Below, in pieces: positions 54,007-63,469 of a stretch of DNA of 64,000 bases (the first letter of the stretch is position 1; every line of letters begins with the position of its first letter). Source of the stretch: an uncultured Bacteroides sp. (GTDB lineage: Bacteria; Bacteroidota; Bacteroidia; Bacteroidales; Bacteroidaceae); the NCBI RefSeq assembly GCF_963677715.1, contig NZ_OY782495.1, forward strand, positions 2,718,001 to 2,782,000, written 5' to 3'. The notes under the pieces are model-generated. The model worked only from the letters and a program-made list of their open reading frames with translations, was not told the origin of the DNA and searched no databases. The translations under genes were made by a program, and so were the position numbers.

Positions 54007-55521
54007 ATGATTAAGAAAATCTTAATTGCTAATAGGGGAGAAATTGCAGTCAGGGTAATGCGTTCTTGTTATGAGATGGGCATTCAATCTGTTGCCGTTT
54101 TCTCCGAAGTAGACAGGACAGCCCGACACACTTTATATGCTGATGAAGCTTACTGCATTGGTGCTGCAGCTTCAAAAGAAAGTTATCTCAATATAGAGAA
54201 GATCATTCAGGTTGCAAAAGAACATCAAGTTGATGCTATTCACCCCGGATATGGCTTTTTGTCTGAAAACCCGGATTTCGCCCGACGATGTAAAGAAGAG
54301 GGGATTATCTTTATCGGCCCTCTGGCTGAAACAATGGAAGAGATGGGTGATAAAATAGCTGCCCGTATTAAAATGATCGAGGCTGGAGTTCCCGTAGTAC
54401 CTGGTACGCAAAGGAATCTGAATAGCATTGAAGAAGCTATAGCTACCTGTCACGAAATAGGCTATCCTATCATGTTAAAAGCCTCCATGGGAGGTGGTGG
54501 CAAAGGGATGCGTCTCATCACAAAAGATAGTGAAGTCGAAGAAGCTTACACGATGGCTAAATCGGAAGCAATGTCTTCGTTTGGAGATGACACCGTTTAT
54601 CTTGAAAAGTTTATTGAAAAACCACATCACATTGAATTCCAGATATTAGGTGATAAATATGGCAATGTGGTTCACTTGTTTGAACGTGAATGTTCCGTAC
54701 AGCGCCGAAACCAGAAAATTATAGAAGAAAGTCCATCCCCTTTTATGAATGCTAAACTAAGAGAAGAGATGGGGCAAAAAGCAGTTGCTGCAGCTAAAGC
54801 AGTAAACTACGAAGGAGCCGGAACGATTGAATTTCTGGTGGATAAGAACCATAACTATTATTTTCTCGAAATGAACACCCGTTTGCAAGTGGAACACCCT
54901 ATTACGGAGGAAGTTCTGGGAGTAGACTTGGTTAAAGAGCAAATAAAAATTGCCGATGGACAACGGTTGCAACTCATTCAAAGCAATATCATTCAACGAG
55001 GGCATGCGATAGAATGCAGAATATGTGCGGAAGATACTGAATCCGATTTCAAACCATCACCGGGGATTATCCATCAATTAACAGAACCTAATGGTATTGG
55101 TGTACGTATTGATGGCTATGCATACGAAGGATATGAAATACCTATATATTACGATCCGATGATAAGCAAACTTATTGTATGGGCCACAACCCGCCAGTAT
55201 GCTATTGAACGGATGCGCCGCGTACTCAAAGAGTATCAGATAACAGGAATAAAGACTAATCTTAATTACCTGAGTTACGTAATAGATACTCCTAGCTTTA
55301 TATCCGGCAAATACAATACCGGCTTTATAGCCAAAAATAATGACCAGCTGTTAAAAGGAGTGACTTCTCATAGTGAGGAGGAAGAAAACGTAGCTATGAT
55401 TGCTACTTATATAGATTACCTTATGAATCTGGAAGAGAATGCGCCCCAACAGGAGATAGATGCACGGCCTATCAGTCGTTGGAAAGAGTTTGGCTTGCAT
55501 AAAGGGGTATTAAGAATTTAA
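54007..55521 (+). CDS. biotin carboxylase subunit of an acyl-CoA carboxylase
   Basis: A 504-residue ATP-grasp enzyme that carboxylates carrier-bound biotin with bicarbonate and ATP. I chose ATG 54007 (MIKKILIANRGEIAVRVMRS), 20 codons inside the open frame, because that is the universal start. Motifs include HPGYGFLSEN, KASMGGGGKGMR and EMNTRLQVEHPITE, the biotin carboxylase signature. It is the first of three adjacent carboxylase genes. With methylmalonyl-CoA mutase nearby, the complex is most likely a propionyl-CoA carboxylase/methylmalonyl-CoA decarboxylating system. Confidence 0.93.
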   Translation: MIKKILIANRGEIAVRVMRSCYEMGIQSVAVFSEVDRTARHTLYADEAYCIGAAASKESYLNIEKIIQVAKEHQVDAIHPGYGFLSENPDFARRCKEEGIIFIGPLAETMEEMGDKIAARIKMIEAGVPVVPGTQRNLNSIEEAIATCHEIGYPIMLKASMGGGGKGMRLITKDSEVEEAYTMAKSEAMSSFGDDTVYLEKFIEKPHHIEFQILGDKYGNVVHLFERECSVQRRNQKIIEESPSPFMNAKLREEMGQKAVAAAKAVNYEGAGTIEFLVDKNHNYYFLEMNTRLQVEHPITEEVLGVDLVKEQIKIADGQRLQLIQSNIIQRGHAIECRICAEDTESDFKPSPGIIHQLTEPNGIGVRIDGYAYEGYEIPIYYDPMISKLIVWATTRQYAIERMRRVLKEYQITGIKTNLNYLSYVIDTPSFISGKYNTGFIAKNNDQLLKGVTSHSEEEENVAMIATYIDYLMNLEENAPQQEIDARPISRWKEFGLHKGVLRI

Positions 55522-55532
55522 AAACTAAAACG

Positions 55533-56045
55533 ATGGAAATACATATCGGAGATCGGATAGCGGAAATACAACTGGTCAGTAAAGAAGATAATAAAGTGGT
55601 TCTCACTATTGATGGAAAAGAATTTGTAGTGGACGTTGTTATGGCTCAGAACGGAGCTTGTTCTATTATTCATAACGGACAATCTTATAATGCACAGTTA
55701 ATTCGTCAGGCAGACAACAAAAATTATCAGGTCAATACATTCTTATCTTCATTCAATGTCGAAATAGTAGACACGCAAGCTAAATATTTGCAGATGAAGA
55801 AGAAATCTAATGCTATGCCTGAAGATAAAATAACGTCTCCCATGGCGGGTAAAGTGGTTAGCATTCCGGTAGTTGAAGGACAAAACGTAAAAGCAGGTGA
55901 TGTACTAGTTATTATTGAAGCGATGAAAATGCAAAATAATTATAAGGCTTCGTCCGACGGCATCATTAAAGATATTTTAATCAAAGAAGGAGATACCGTC
56001 AGCAATGACCAGATTTTAATAACACTTGATTTAAAAAAAGACTAA
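55533..56045 (+). CDS. biotin carboxyl carrier subunit
   Basis: A 170-residue carrier. The C-terminal biotinyl domain (about 98-170) has the EAMKMQ motif with the biotinylated Lys132, preceded by SPMAGKVVSIPV. The N-terminal part (about 1-90) is a beta-rich docking domain. It starts 11 nt after the biotin carboxylase gene and 3 nt before the carboxyltransferase gene. Biotin is likely attached by the BirA at 35473-36237. Confidence 0.93.
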   Translation: MEIHIGDRIAEIQLVSKEDNKVVLTIDGKEFVVDVVMAQNGACSIIHNGQSYNAQLIRQADNKNYQVNTFLSSFNVEIVDTQAKYLQMKKKSNAMPEDKITSPMAGKVVSIPVVEGQNVKAGDVLVIIEAMKMQNNYKASSDGIIKDILIKEGDTVSNDQILITLDLKKD

Positions 56046-56048
56046 TAT

Positions 56049-57578
56049 ATGAGTAAAGATAGATACAGTAACTTCATCGAACGCAACAAACAAGCTGAAT
56101 TGGGTGGAGGTTTGGGCAAAATAGAAAAGCAACATTTAGGCGGGAAAATGACGGCGCGTGAACGTATTGCCATCTTATTGGATAAAGATACTTTTGTGGA
56201 ATTAGATAAACTGGTAAAACATCACTGTACCAATTTTGGTATGGAAAAAAACAGGATAGACGGAGATGCCATGGTTAGTGGCTATGGAAAAGTGAACGGA
56301 CGGTTAGTGTTTGTATATGCCTATGATTTCACTTCCTATGGGGGCTCATTAGGAGCTGTAACTGCAAAAAAAATAGTAAAAGTACAAAAGCTGGCATTGC
56401 AAAACGGGGCACCTGTCATTGCTCTTAATGATTCGGGAGGCGCACGCATACAAGAAGGTATAGAAAGTTTAGACGGATATGCCGAGATCTTTCACCAAAA
56501 TATTATGGCAAGTGGAGTTATTCCTCAGATTTCGGCAATACTGGGCCCTTGTGCCGGTGGGGCGTGTTACTCTCCTGCTCTGACGGATTTTATATTTATG
56601 GTCAAGGAGAGAAGCCACATGTTTATTACCGGACCCGATGTTGTGAAAGCTGTTACGCATGAAGAAATAGACAAAGAAGAATTAGGTGGTGCACAAACGC
56701 ATGGCAGTAAAAGCGGAGTAACCCATTTTGTGTGCGATACGGAGGAAGAATTATTGATGTCCATTCGTGAACTACTAAGCTTTTTACCAGCCAACAATAT
56801 GGAAGATGCGCCATCCCGAAACAACAGCGACGACATTCATCGGGAAAATGAAGAATTGCAAAGTATCGTGCCAAATGATCCCGACCAGCCATATGATATA
56901 AGAAACATTATAGAAACTGTTGCAGACGATCGTTATTTCTTTGAAATCATGCCCGATTTTGCCAAAAACATCGTAATCGGTTTCTCTCGTTTGGGCGGAC
57001 GCTCTACTGGTATAGTGGCTAACCAGCCCAATTATCTGGCAGGAGTCCTTGATATAAATGCTTCAGATAAAGCTGCCCGGTTCATTCGTTTTTGTGATTG
57101 TTTCAACATCCCTATCATAACGTTTGAAGATGTTCCCGGTTTTTTGCCCGGTTATGGGCAGGAAAGCAATGGCATTATTCGTCACGGGGCCAAAATAGTA
57201 TATGCTTATGCTGAAGCAACTGTTCCCAAAATAACCGTCATTACCCGTAAAGCCTATGGTGGGGCTTATATAGTAATGAATAGTAAATTAATAGGCTCAG
57301 ATATTAACTTGGCGTATCCTACGGCTGAAATAGCCGTTATGGGGGCAGAAGGGGCTATTAATATATTGTATCGAAATGCCGATGAAGCGACCAAACTTAA
57401 AGAACTAGATGCTTATCGCGAAAAGTTTGCTACTCCTTATCAGGCCGCCGAGCTTGGAAGTATTGACGAAATAATACAGCCAAAACAAACCAGGTTCCGT
57501 TTGATACAAGCGCTGGAAATGACACAGAATAAGGTACAAACCAATCCGCATAAAAAACATGGTAATATGCCTTTATAG
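56049..57578 (+). CDS. acyl-CoA carboxylase carboxyltransferase (beta) subunit
   Basis: A 509-residue crotonase-fold carboxyltransferase. It has FVYAYDFTSYGGSLGAVTAK, the oxyanion-hole segment GPCAGGACYSPALTDFIFM, GSKSGVTHFV and the second-half VPGFLPGYGQESNGIIRHGA and TRKAYGGAYIVM. The length and sequence fit propionyl-CoA carboxylase beta subunits, which make methylmalonyl-CoA. With mutA-mutB this links propionyl-CoA and succinyl-CoA. The downstream MATE gene is convergent. Confidence 0.93.
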   Translation: MSKDRYSNFIERNKQAELGGGLGKIEKQHLGGKMTARERIAILLDKDTFVELDKLVKHHCTNFGMEKNRIDGDAMVSGYGKVNGRLVFVYAYDFTSYGGSLGAVTAKKIVKVQKLALQNGAPVIALNDSGGARIQEGIESLDGYAEIFHQNIMASGVIPQISAILGPCAGGACYSPALTDFIFMVKERSHMFITGPDVVKAVTHEEIDKEELGGAQTHGSKSGVTHFVCDTEEELLMSIRELLSFLPANNMEDAPSRNNSDDIHRENEELQSIVPNDPDQPYDIRNIIETVADDRYFFEIMPDFAKNIVIGFSRLGGRSTGIVANQPNYLAGVLDINASDKAARFIRFCDCFNIPIITFEDVPGFLPGYGQESNGIIRHGAKIVYAYAEATVPKITVITRKAYGGAYIVMNSKLIGSDINLAYPTAEIAVMGAEGAINILYRNADEATKLKELDAYREKFATPYQAAELGSIDEIIQPKQTRFRLIQALEMTQNKVQTNPHKKHGNMPL

Positions 57579-57583
57579 TGATG

Positions 57584-58942
57584 TTAGGAATTGTTGTGCA
57601 TTGCTTTAAACTTTCGGAATTGGTGCCACAGCATAAAACCGGAGACAAGGCTGGCTGCAAGATCGGCAGACGGCATACTAATCCAGACACCCATTGTTCC
57701 GAATAGTCCGGGAAGGATGAGCAAGCAAGGAACCAAAAAGAGTAACTGGCGGGTGAGAGAAAGGAAAATGGCTTTGCCCGCCATGCCGATACTCTGAAAG
57801 AAGTTGGAGGTAACCATCTGGAAGCCGACTATAGGAAAGAATAATGTTACAATTCTTAATCCCTGAGAAGACATTCGTATCAGTTCGGTGTCGGGCGTAA
57901 AAATTGATGCGGCTAATTCCGGCATGAACATCCCCAGCAAGAAACCTGTGGTAGTAACTATTGTTGCTCCATAGATCGTTAACTTTAGTACCCGGGTTAC
58001 ACGCGGGTAGAGTTGGGCACCATAGTTATATCCGGCGATAGGCTGCATTCCCTGATTAAGTCCCATAACGATCATAGCGAAAAGAAAGATCAGCCTGTTT
58101 ACAATACCGAAGGCGCCTATGGCAAGGTCGCCTCCATACTTTTTTAATCCTTGGTTAATCAGAATAACAATGAAGCAAGAAGCTAAATTCATTAAAAAAG
58201 GAGACATCCCAATAGCTAAGGAATCAACTACAATTTTTCGCTTTAACCGGAATATACCCCGATGAAAGTGAAGTAACTCGTTTTTATTGTTAAACAGTTT
58301 GAACTGCCAGATTAAGGCAATAACCTGAGCCATAACTGTAGCTATGGCAGCTCCTTGTATTCCCCAACCAAAGCCAAAGATAAACAAGGGGTCTAATGCT
58401 GTATTAATTAATACTGTGGCAATAGTAGCATACATTGCTTTTTGCGGATGTCCGGACGATCTAAGCGTAGCGTTTAATCCCAGATAGAGATGCGTTACGA
58501 CGTTACCAAGCAAAATCACTTGCATGTAACTGCGGGCATAGCCGATGGTTTGCTCACTTGCTCCGAAAAAATAGAGAATCGGATCCAGAAACAGTAATGT
58601 AACCACCGAAAAGGCTATACCTATTATTATATTTAAAACCAACACATTACCTAGTATGCGTTGGGCTGTATCATAATCCTTCTGCCCTAATCGTACGGAA
58701 ATCAGTGTGGCGGCCCCGACTCCGACCAAGGAACCAAAGGCAGCAGCCAGATTCATTAGCGGAAAAGTAAGGGCTAAGCCCGAGATGGCCATTGATCCAA
58801 CTCCGTTCCCGATGAAAATGCTATCGACCATATTATATAAGGAAGAAGCAGTCATCGCTATGATGGCGGGAATAGCATATTGCATCAACAGTTTCCCTAT
58901 TTTTTCGGTCCCTAACGTAGTGGATGTTTTTTGTCCTGTCAT
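57584..58942 (-). CDS. MATE family efflux transporter
   Basis: A 452-residue protein with twelve predicted membrane helices in two homologous halves. It starts at ATG 58940-58942 (MTGQKTSTTLGTEKIGKLLM); the longer frame would begin upstream of the -7 box. The conserved MATE segment YNMVDSIFIGNGVG is near residue 36. MATE proteins export cationic drugs or metabolites by sodium or proton antiport; substrate unknown. The 3' end lies 5 nt from the carboxyltransferase stop, so the convergent genes share almost no spacer. Confidence 0.92.
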   Translation of the reverse strand: MTGQKTSTTLGTEKIGKLLMQYAIPAIIAMTASSLYNMVDSIFIGNGVGSMAISGLALTFPLMNLAAAFGSLVGVGAATLISVRLGQKDYDTAQRILGNVLVLNIIIGIAFSVVTLLFLDPILYFFGASEQTIGYARSYMQVILLGNVVTHLYLGLNATLRSSGHPQKAMYATIATVLINTALDPLFIFGFGWGIQGAAIATVMAQVIALIWQFKLFNNKNELLHFHRGIFRLKRKIVVDSLAIGMSPFLMNLASCFIVILINQGLKKYGGDLAIGAFGIVNRLIFLFAMIVMGLNQGMQPIAGYNYGAQLYPRVTRVLKLTIYGATIVTTTGFLLGMFMPELAASIFTPDTELIRMSSQGLRIVTLFFPIVGFQMVTSNFFQSIGMAGKAIFLSLTRQLLFLVPCLLILPGLFGTMGVWISMPSADLAASLVSGFMLWHQFRKFKAMHNNS

Positions 58943-58962
58943 ATGTAGTTTCTTTGAATTTA

Positions 58963-58970
58963 CAAAACTA
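58963..58970 (-). promoter_or_regulatory. -7 box for the MATE gene
   Basis: TAGTTTTG on the minus strand, 20 nt upstream of the ATG at 58942. It supports the shorter start. Confidence 0.5.
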
Positions 58971-59113
58971 CACATTTTTAACCGTCTGAGGAAGAATAAA
59001 GCCTGAAGAAAAACAATCTTTCACATTATAACCAATGCCGGCAAGCGGTATGTGAAATAGCTCCTTTCGTTTAATTAGCACGTAATTCGTGCCATATTAT
59101 AAGAAATGTTTCG

Positions 59114-59121
59114 TATTTTTG
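59114..59121 (+). promoter_or_regulatory. -7 box for lysS
   Basis: TATTTTTG, 28 nt before the lysS ATG. No TTG is seen at -33. Confidence 0.5.
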
Positions 59122-59149
59122 CCTCCTAAATTGAGTTAATACGTATCAA

Positions 59150-60886
59150 ATGAACATATTAGAATTAAGTGAACAGGAAATCATTCGCCGCAACAGCTTG
59201 AATGAACTTCGCGCAATGGGCATCGAACCTTACCCCGCAGCCGAGTATGTAACTAATGCTTTCTCTACAGATATAAAAGCCGAATTTAAAGAAGGTGAAG
59301 AGGGAGAACCTCGTCAAGTATGTATTGCAGGACGCATGATGAGTCGCCGTGTAATGGGGAAAGCTTCTTTTATTGAGTTGCAAGATTCAAAGGGGCGCAT
59401 TCAGGTATATGTAACCCGAGACGACATTTGTCCGGAAGAGAATAAAGACTTATATACCACTGTGTTCAAACGCTTACTCGATTTAGGCGACTTTATAGGT
59501 ATTGAAGGTTTTGTGTTTAAAACGCAAATGGGCGAAATCAGTATTCATGCCCGGAAACTTACTATACTGGGCAAATCGATCAAACCGCTTCCTACAGTAA
59601 AGTATAAAGACGGTGTTGTTTTCGATTCTTTCGAAGATCCCGAAATGCGTTACCGCCAACGCTATGTTGATTTAGTTGTGAATGATGGCGTAAAAGAGAT
59701 CTTTATTAAAAGAAACAAAGTCTATACATCCATGCGCGATTTCTTTAACGAGAGAGGGTACATGGAAGTGGAAACTCCGATTTTGCAGGCAATTCCCGGC
59801 GGAGCCGCAGCCAGACCATTTATGACGCATCACAATGCACTTGATATACCTTTGTATCTGCGTATTGCCGACGAACTTTATCTGAAGAGACTTATCGTTG
59901 GCGGATTTGAAGGGGTTTATGAGTTTTCAAAGAACTTCCGTAACGAAGGTATGGACCGCACACATAATCCGGAGTTTACGTGTATGGAGATATATGTATC
60001 CTATAAGGATTATAACTGGATGATGGATTTCACCGAGAAGATGCTTGAAAAAATCTGCGTCGATGTAAATGGAACAACCGAAGTAAAAATGGGAGATAAG
60101 GCCATTAGCTTTAAAGCTCCGTTTAAGAAGGTTACGATGCTTGACTCTATTAAGGAATTTACCGGTTATGATTTATCCGGTAAGGGAGAAGATGAGATAC
60201 GTGAAGTCTGCAAGAAGCTCAAGATGGAGATTAACGACACGATGGGCAAAGGCAAACTTATTGATGAGATCTTTGGTGAATTCTGCGAAGGGAATTACAT
60301 ACAACCTACGTTTATTACTGACTATCCGGTAGAGATGTCTCCACTTACCAAAAAACATCGCACTAATCCGGAACTGACGGAGCGCTTTGAATTAATGGTT
60401 AATGGAAAAGAATTGTGTAATGCCTATTCTGAGTTGAATGATCCGATAGATCAGTTGGAACGTTTTCAGGACCAGCTTAATCTTAGTGAGAAGGGAGATG
60501 ACGAAGCAATGTTTATCGACATGGATTTTGTGCGTGCGTTAGAGTATGGCATGCCTCCTACATCCGGTATGGGTATCGGCATGGATCGTCTGGTAATGCT
60601 TATGACAGGACAAACAACCATTCAGGAAGTTCTTTTCTTTCCACAGATGCGTCCCGAAAAGAGCACAAAGAAAGATTCGGTTAGCAAATATGTTGCACTG
60701 GGAATATCTGAAGAATGGGTGCCCGTTATTCAGAAAGCAGGCTATAACTTGGTAGAGGATATGAAAGATGTCAATCCGCAAAAGCTACATCAGGATATTT
60801 GTGGAGTGAATAAGAAATACAAATTAGAGTTAGCCAACCCATCGGTGAATGATGTAACCGAATGGATTAAGAGACTTAATTCGTAA
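59150..60886 (+). CDS. lysS: lysyl-tRNA synthetase (class II)
   Basis: A 578-residue class II synthetase. It has an N-terminal OB fold for anticodon binding (about 55-150, with VCIAGRMMSRRVMGKASFIE), then the catalytic core with motif 1 (YMEVETPILQAIPGGAAARP), motif 2 (FRNEGMDRTHNPEF) and motif 3 (GMGIGMDRLVMLMTG). A C-terminal extension of about 70 residues (SVSKYVALGISEEWVPVIQK onward) goes beyond the compact bacterial form. gpsA starts 4 nt later, followed by pgi. Confidence 0.97.
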   Translation: MNILELSEQEIIRRNSLNELRAMGIEPYPAAEYVTNAFSTDIKAEFKEGEEGEPRQVCIAGRMMSRRVMGKASFIELQDSKGRIQVYVTRDDICPEENKDLYTTVFKRLLDLGDFIGIEGFVFKTQMGEISIHARKLTILGKSIKPLPTVKYKDGVVFDSFEDPEMRYRQRYVDLVVNDGVKEIFIKRNKVYTSMRDFFNERGYMEVETPILQAIPGGAAARPFMTHHNALDIPLYLRIADELYLKRLIVGGFEGVYEFSKNFRNEGMDRTHNPEFTCMEIYVSYKDYNWMMDFTEKMLEKICVDVNGTTEVKMGDKAISFKAPFKKVTMLDSIKEFTGYDLSGKGEDEIREVCKKLKMEINDTMGKGKLIDEIFGEFCEGNYIQPTFITDYPVEMSPLTKKHRTNPELTERFELMVNGKELCNAYSELNDPIDQLERFQDQLNLSEKGDDEAMFIDMDFVRALEYGMPPTSGMGIGMDRLVMLMTGQTTIQEVLFFPQMRPEKSTKKDSVSKYVALGISEEWVPVIQKAGYNLVEDMKDVNPQKLHQDICGVNKKYKLELANPSVNDVTEWIKRLNS

Positions 60887-60890
60887 TCTG

Positions 60891-61886
60891 ATGAAATTAC
60901 CCGGTAGGATAGCTATAATGGGAGGGGGAAGCTGGGCTACGGCCATAGCGAAAATGATATTAGTTCAGGAGGAATCTATAAACTGGTATATGCGGCGTGA
61001 AGATCGTATTGCCGATTTTAAGCGACTTGGGCACAATCCCGCTTATCTCACAGGAGTTAAGTTCGATACCAAGCGCATTAACTTTTGTTCCAATATTAAT
61101 GATGTTGTTCGAGACTCTGACACACTTGTTTTTGTTACTCCGTCTCCTTACTTAAAATCTCATCTCAAGAAACTAAAGACGCGGATAAAAGATAAATTCA
61201 TTATTACGGCTATTAAGGGCATCGTGCCCGACGATAATCTTATTATATCGGAATACTTCGTTAAGGAATATGGAGTGTTGGATGAGAATATAGCCGTTTT
61301 GGGAGGTCCTTGTCATGCCGAAGAAGTAGCTTTGGAGCGCCTTTCATACCTGACGATTGCTTGTCCGGATAAAGATAAAGCCCGTATGTTTGCTCGTAAG
61401 CTGGGGAGTAGTTATATTAAAACATCTATTAGTGATGACGTTATAGGCATTGAGTACAGTTCTGTATTGAAGAATGTATATGCTATTGCAGCAGGTATTT
61501 GCAGCGGACTAAAATATGGTGATAACTTTCAGGCGGTGCTGATATCGAATGCGGTGCAGGAAATGAACCGCTTTTTGAATACGGTGTATCCGCTGAACAG
61601 AAACGTGGATGATTCTGTTTACCTGGGAGACTTGTTGGTTACCAGTTACTCTAACTTCAGTCGTAACCGTACTTTTGGGACAATGATTGGAAAAGGATAC
61701 TCAGTGAAGAGTGCGCAAATTGAAATGGAAATGATTGCTGAAGGCTATTACGGCACTAAATGTGTAAAGGAAATAAATAAGCATCATCATGTGAATATGC
61801 CGATACTTGATGCGGTTTATAATATTTTGTATGAGCGTATTTCTCCTGCAATTGAAATAAAACTTCTCACGGACTCGTTCAGATAA
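60891..61886 (+). CDS. gpsA: glycerol-3-phosphate dehydrogenase [NAD(P)+]
   Basis: A 331-residue enzyme that reduces dihydroxyacetone phosphate to sn-glycerol-3-phosphate for phospholipid synthesis. The N-terminal Rossmann motif is IAIMGGGSWATAIAKM. ITAIKGI, GGPCHAEEVALE and IEYSSVLKNVYAIAAGICSG (with the catalytic Lys) follow. Length matches the family. It lies between lysS and pgi with short spacers, suggesting cotranscription. Confidence 0.95.
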   Translation: MKLPGRIAIMGGGSWATAIAKMILVQEESINWYMRREDRIADFKRLGHNPAYLTGVKFDTKRINFCSNINDVVRDSDTLVFVTPSPYLKSHLKKLKTRIKDKFIITAIKGIVPDDNLIISEYFVKEYGVLDENIAVLGGPCHAEEVALERLSYLTIACPDKDKARMFARKLGSSYIKTSISDDVIGIEYSSVLKNVYAIAAGICSGLKYGDNFQAVLISNAVQEMNRFLNTVYPLNRNVDDSVYLGDLLVTSYSNFSRNRTFGTMIGKGYSVKSAQIEMEMIAEGYYGTKCVKEINKHHHVNMPILDAVYNILYERISPAIEIKLLTDSFR

Positions 61887-61964
61887 GAGCGATCAATGCC
61901 TCTCGTCTTTTCGGGCAATCGGGTATAGAGGATATTAATAACAAACCTTTAAACAAAAATAGAT

Positions 61965-63302
61965 ATGATTAGTTTGAATATTGAAAAGACTTTCGGATTC
62001 ATCTCCAAAGAAAAAGTTTTCGCCTATGAGGCTCAGGTAAAGGCTGCACAGGAAGCATTGGAGAAAGGTACCGGAAAAGGAAATGACTTTCTTGGTTGGG
62101 TGCACTTGCCTTCTTCTATTACTACAGAACACCTGAAGGATATAAAGGCTACCGCGCAAATACTTAGAGAGAATTGCGACTTCGTTATTGTTGCAGGTAT
62201 TGGTGGGAGTTACCTTGGGGCACGTGCCGTTATTGAGGCGTTGACTAATAGCTTTACCTGGTTGCAGGAAAAGAAAACGGCTCCGGTGATTATCTATGCA
62301 GGGCATAACATTGGGGAAGATTATTTGCACGAGCTTACTCAGTTCCTTACGGATAAGAAGTTCGGACTTATTAATATATCTAAATCGGGCACAACGACAG
62401 AAACAGCTCTTGCTTTTCGGTTATTGAAAAAACAATGTGAAGATCAACGTGGTAAAGAAATGGCCCGAAAGGTTATTGTTGCCATTACAGATGCTAAAAA
62501 GGGTGCTGCCCGTATTACGGCAGACAAAGAGGGATATAAGTCGTTTATCATTCCTGATAATGTAGGCGGACGCTTCTCGGTACTTACTCCCGTAGGTTTG
62601 TTGCCTATTGCCGTGGCCGGATTTGATATAGAGAAACTGGTTGCCGGTGCTTGCGATATGGAAAAAGCCTGTGGCCAGGATGTTCCTTTTGCCGAGAATC
62701 CTGCGGCTATTTATGCGGCTACACGCAACGAACTCTACAAGAGTGGTAAGAAAATAGAAATTCTCGTAAACTTTAATCCGAAACTTCACTATGTTGGCGA
62801 ATGGTGGAAACAACTCTACGGAGAATCGGAGGGAAAAGAGAACAAAGGAATATTCCCTGCTGCCGTCGATTTCTCTACCGATCTTCATTCTATGGGACAA
62901 TGGATTCAGGAAGGCGAGCGCACTATTTATGAAACAGTGATTTCTGTTGAAAAGCCGAACCACAAAATGCTTGTCCCTTCGGATGAGGCCAATCTTGATG
63001 GACTGAACTTCCTTGCCGGTAAGCGGGTGGATGAGGTTAATAAGATGGCAGAACTGGGTACTCAGTTGGCTCATGTAGACGGAGGCGTTCCTAATATTCG
63101 TATTGTGCTGCCGGAATTGAATGAATACGGCATCGGTCAGCTGCTTTATTTCTTTGAGATAGCTTGTGGCATCAGCGGATACATTTTAGGAGTGAATCCA
63201 TTCAATCAGCCGGGTGTGGAAGCGTATAAGAAAAACATGTTTGCTTTGTTAAACAAACCGGGTTACGAAGCAGAATCAAAAGCTATTCAGGCAAAGCTTT
63301 AA
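61965..63302 (+). CDS. pgi: glucose-6-phosphate isomerase
   Basis: A 445-residue glucose-6-phosphate isomerase of the shorter bacterial type. Motifs include [12 protein letters not shown] (about 75-86), [15 protein letters not shown], the PGI signature [19 protein letters not shown] (about 199-217) and a C-terminal [13 protein letters not shown]. It interconverts glucose-6-phosphate and fructose-6-phosphate in glycolysis. Last gene of the lysS-gpsA-pgi cluster, followed by a terminator. Confidence 0.97.
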   Translation: MISLNIEKTFGFISKEKVFAYEAQVKAAQEALEKGTGKGNDFLGWVHLPSSITTEHLKDIKATAQILRENCDFVIVAGIGGSYLGARAVIEALTNSFTWLQEKKTAPVIIYAGHNIGEDYLHELTQFLTDKKFGLINISKSGTTTETALAFRLLKKQCEDQRGKEMARKVIVAITDAKKGAARITADKEGYKSFIIPDNVGGRFSVLTPVGLLPIAVAGFDIEKLVAGACDMEKACGQDVPFAENPAAIYAATRNELYKSGKKIEILVNFNPKLHYVGEWWKQLYGESEGKENKGIFPAAVDFSTDLHSMGQWIQEGERTIYETVISVEKPNHKMLVPSDEANLDGLNFLAGKRVDEVNKMAELGTQLAHVDGGVPNIRIVLPELNEYGIGQLLYFFEIACGISGYILGVNPFNQPGVEAYKKNMFALLNKPGYEAESKAIQAKL

Positions 63303-63337
63303 TGACTAAGGCCGGATAAAAAGCCTTTAAAAAAGAT

Positions 63338-63397
63338 AAGTTCCCTTGTTAGGGCAATCATTGCGAAAAGATGTTGCCGAGCAAGGGAACTTTTTTT
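63338..63397 (+). terminator. rho-independent terminator
   Basis: AAGTTCCCTTG pairs with CAAGGGAACTT around a branched loop containing GGCAA/TTGCC, followed by a T7 run. It ends the pgi transcript. Confidence 0.8.
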
Positions 63398-63438
63398 CTG
63401 TTTCTACCCTTCTGTTATTTCGTTTGCTTAGTTATTTG

Positions 63439-63446
63439 TACCTTTG
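63439..63446 (+). promoter_or_regulatory. -7 box for the terminal HAD gene
   Basis: TACCTTTG, 23 nt before the ATG at 63470. Confidence 0.5.
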
Positions 63447-63469
63447 TGGCTTAATAAAGGTAATTAGTT

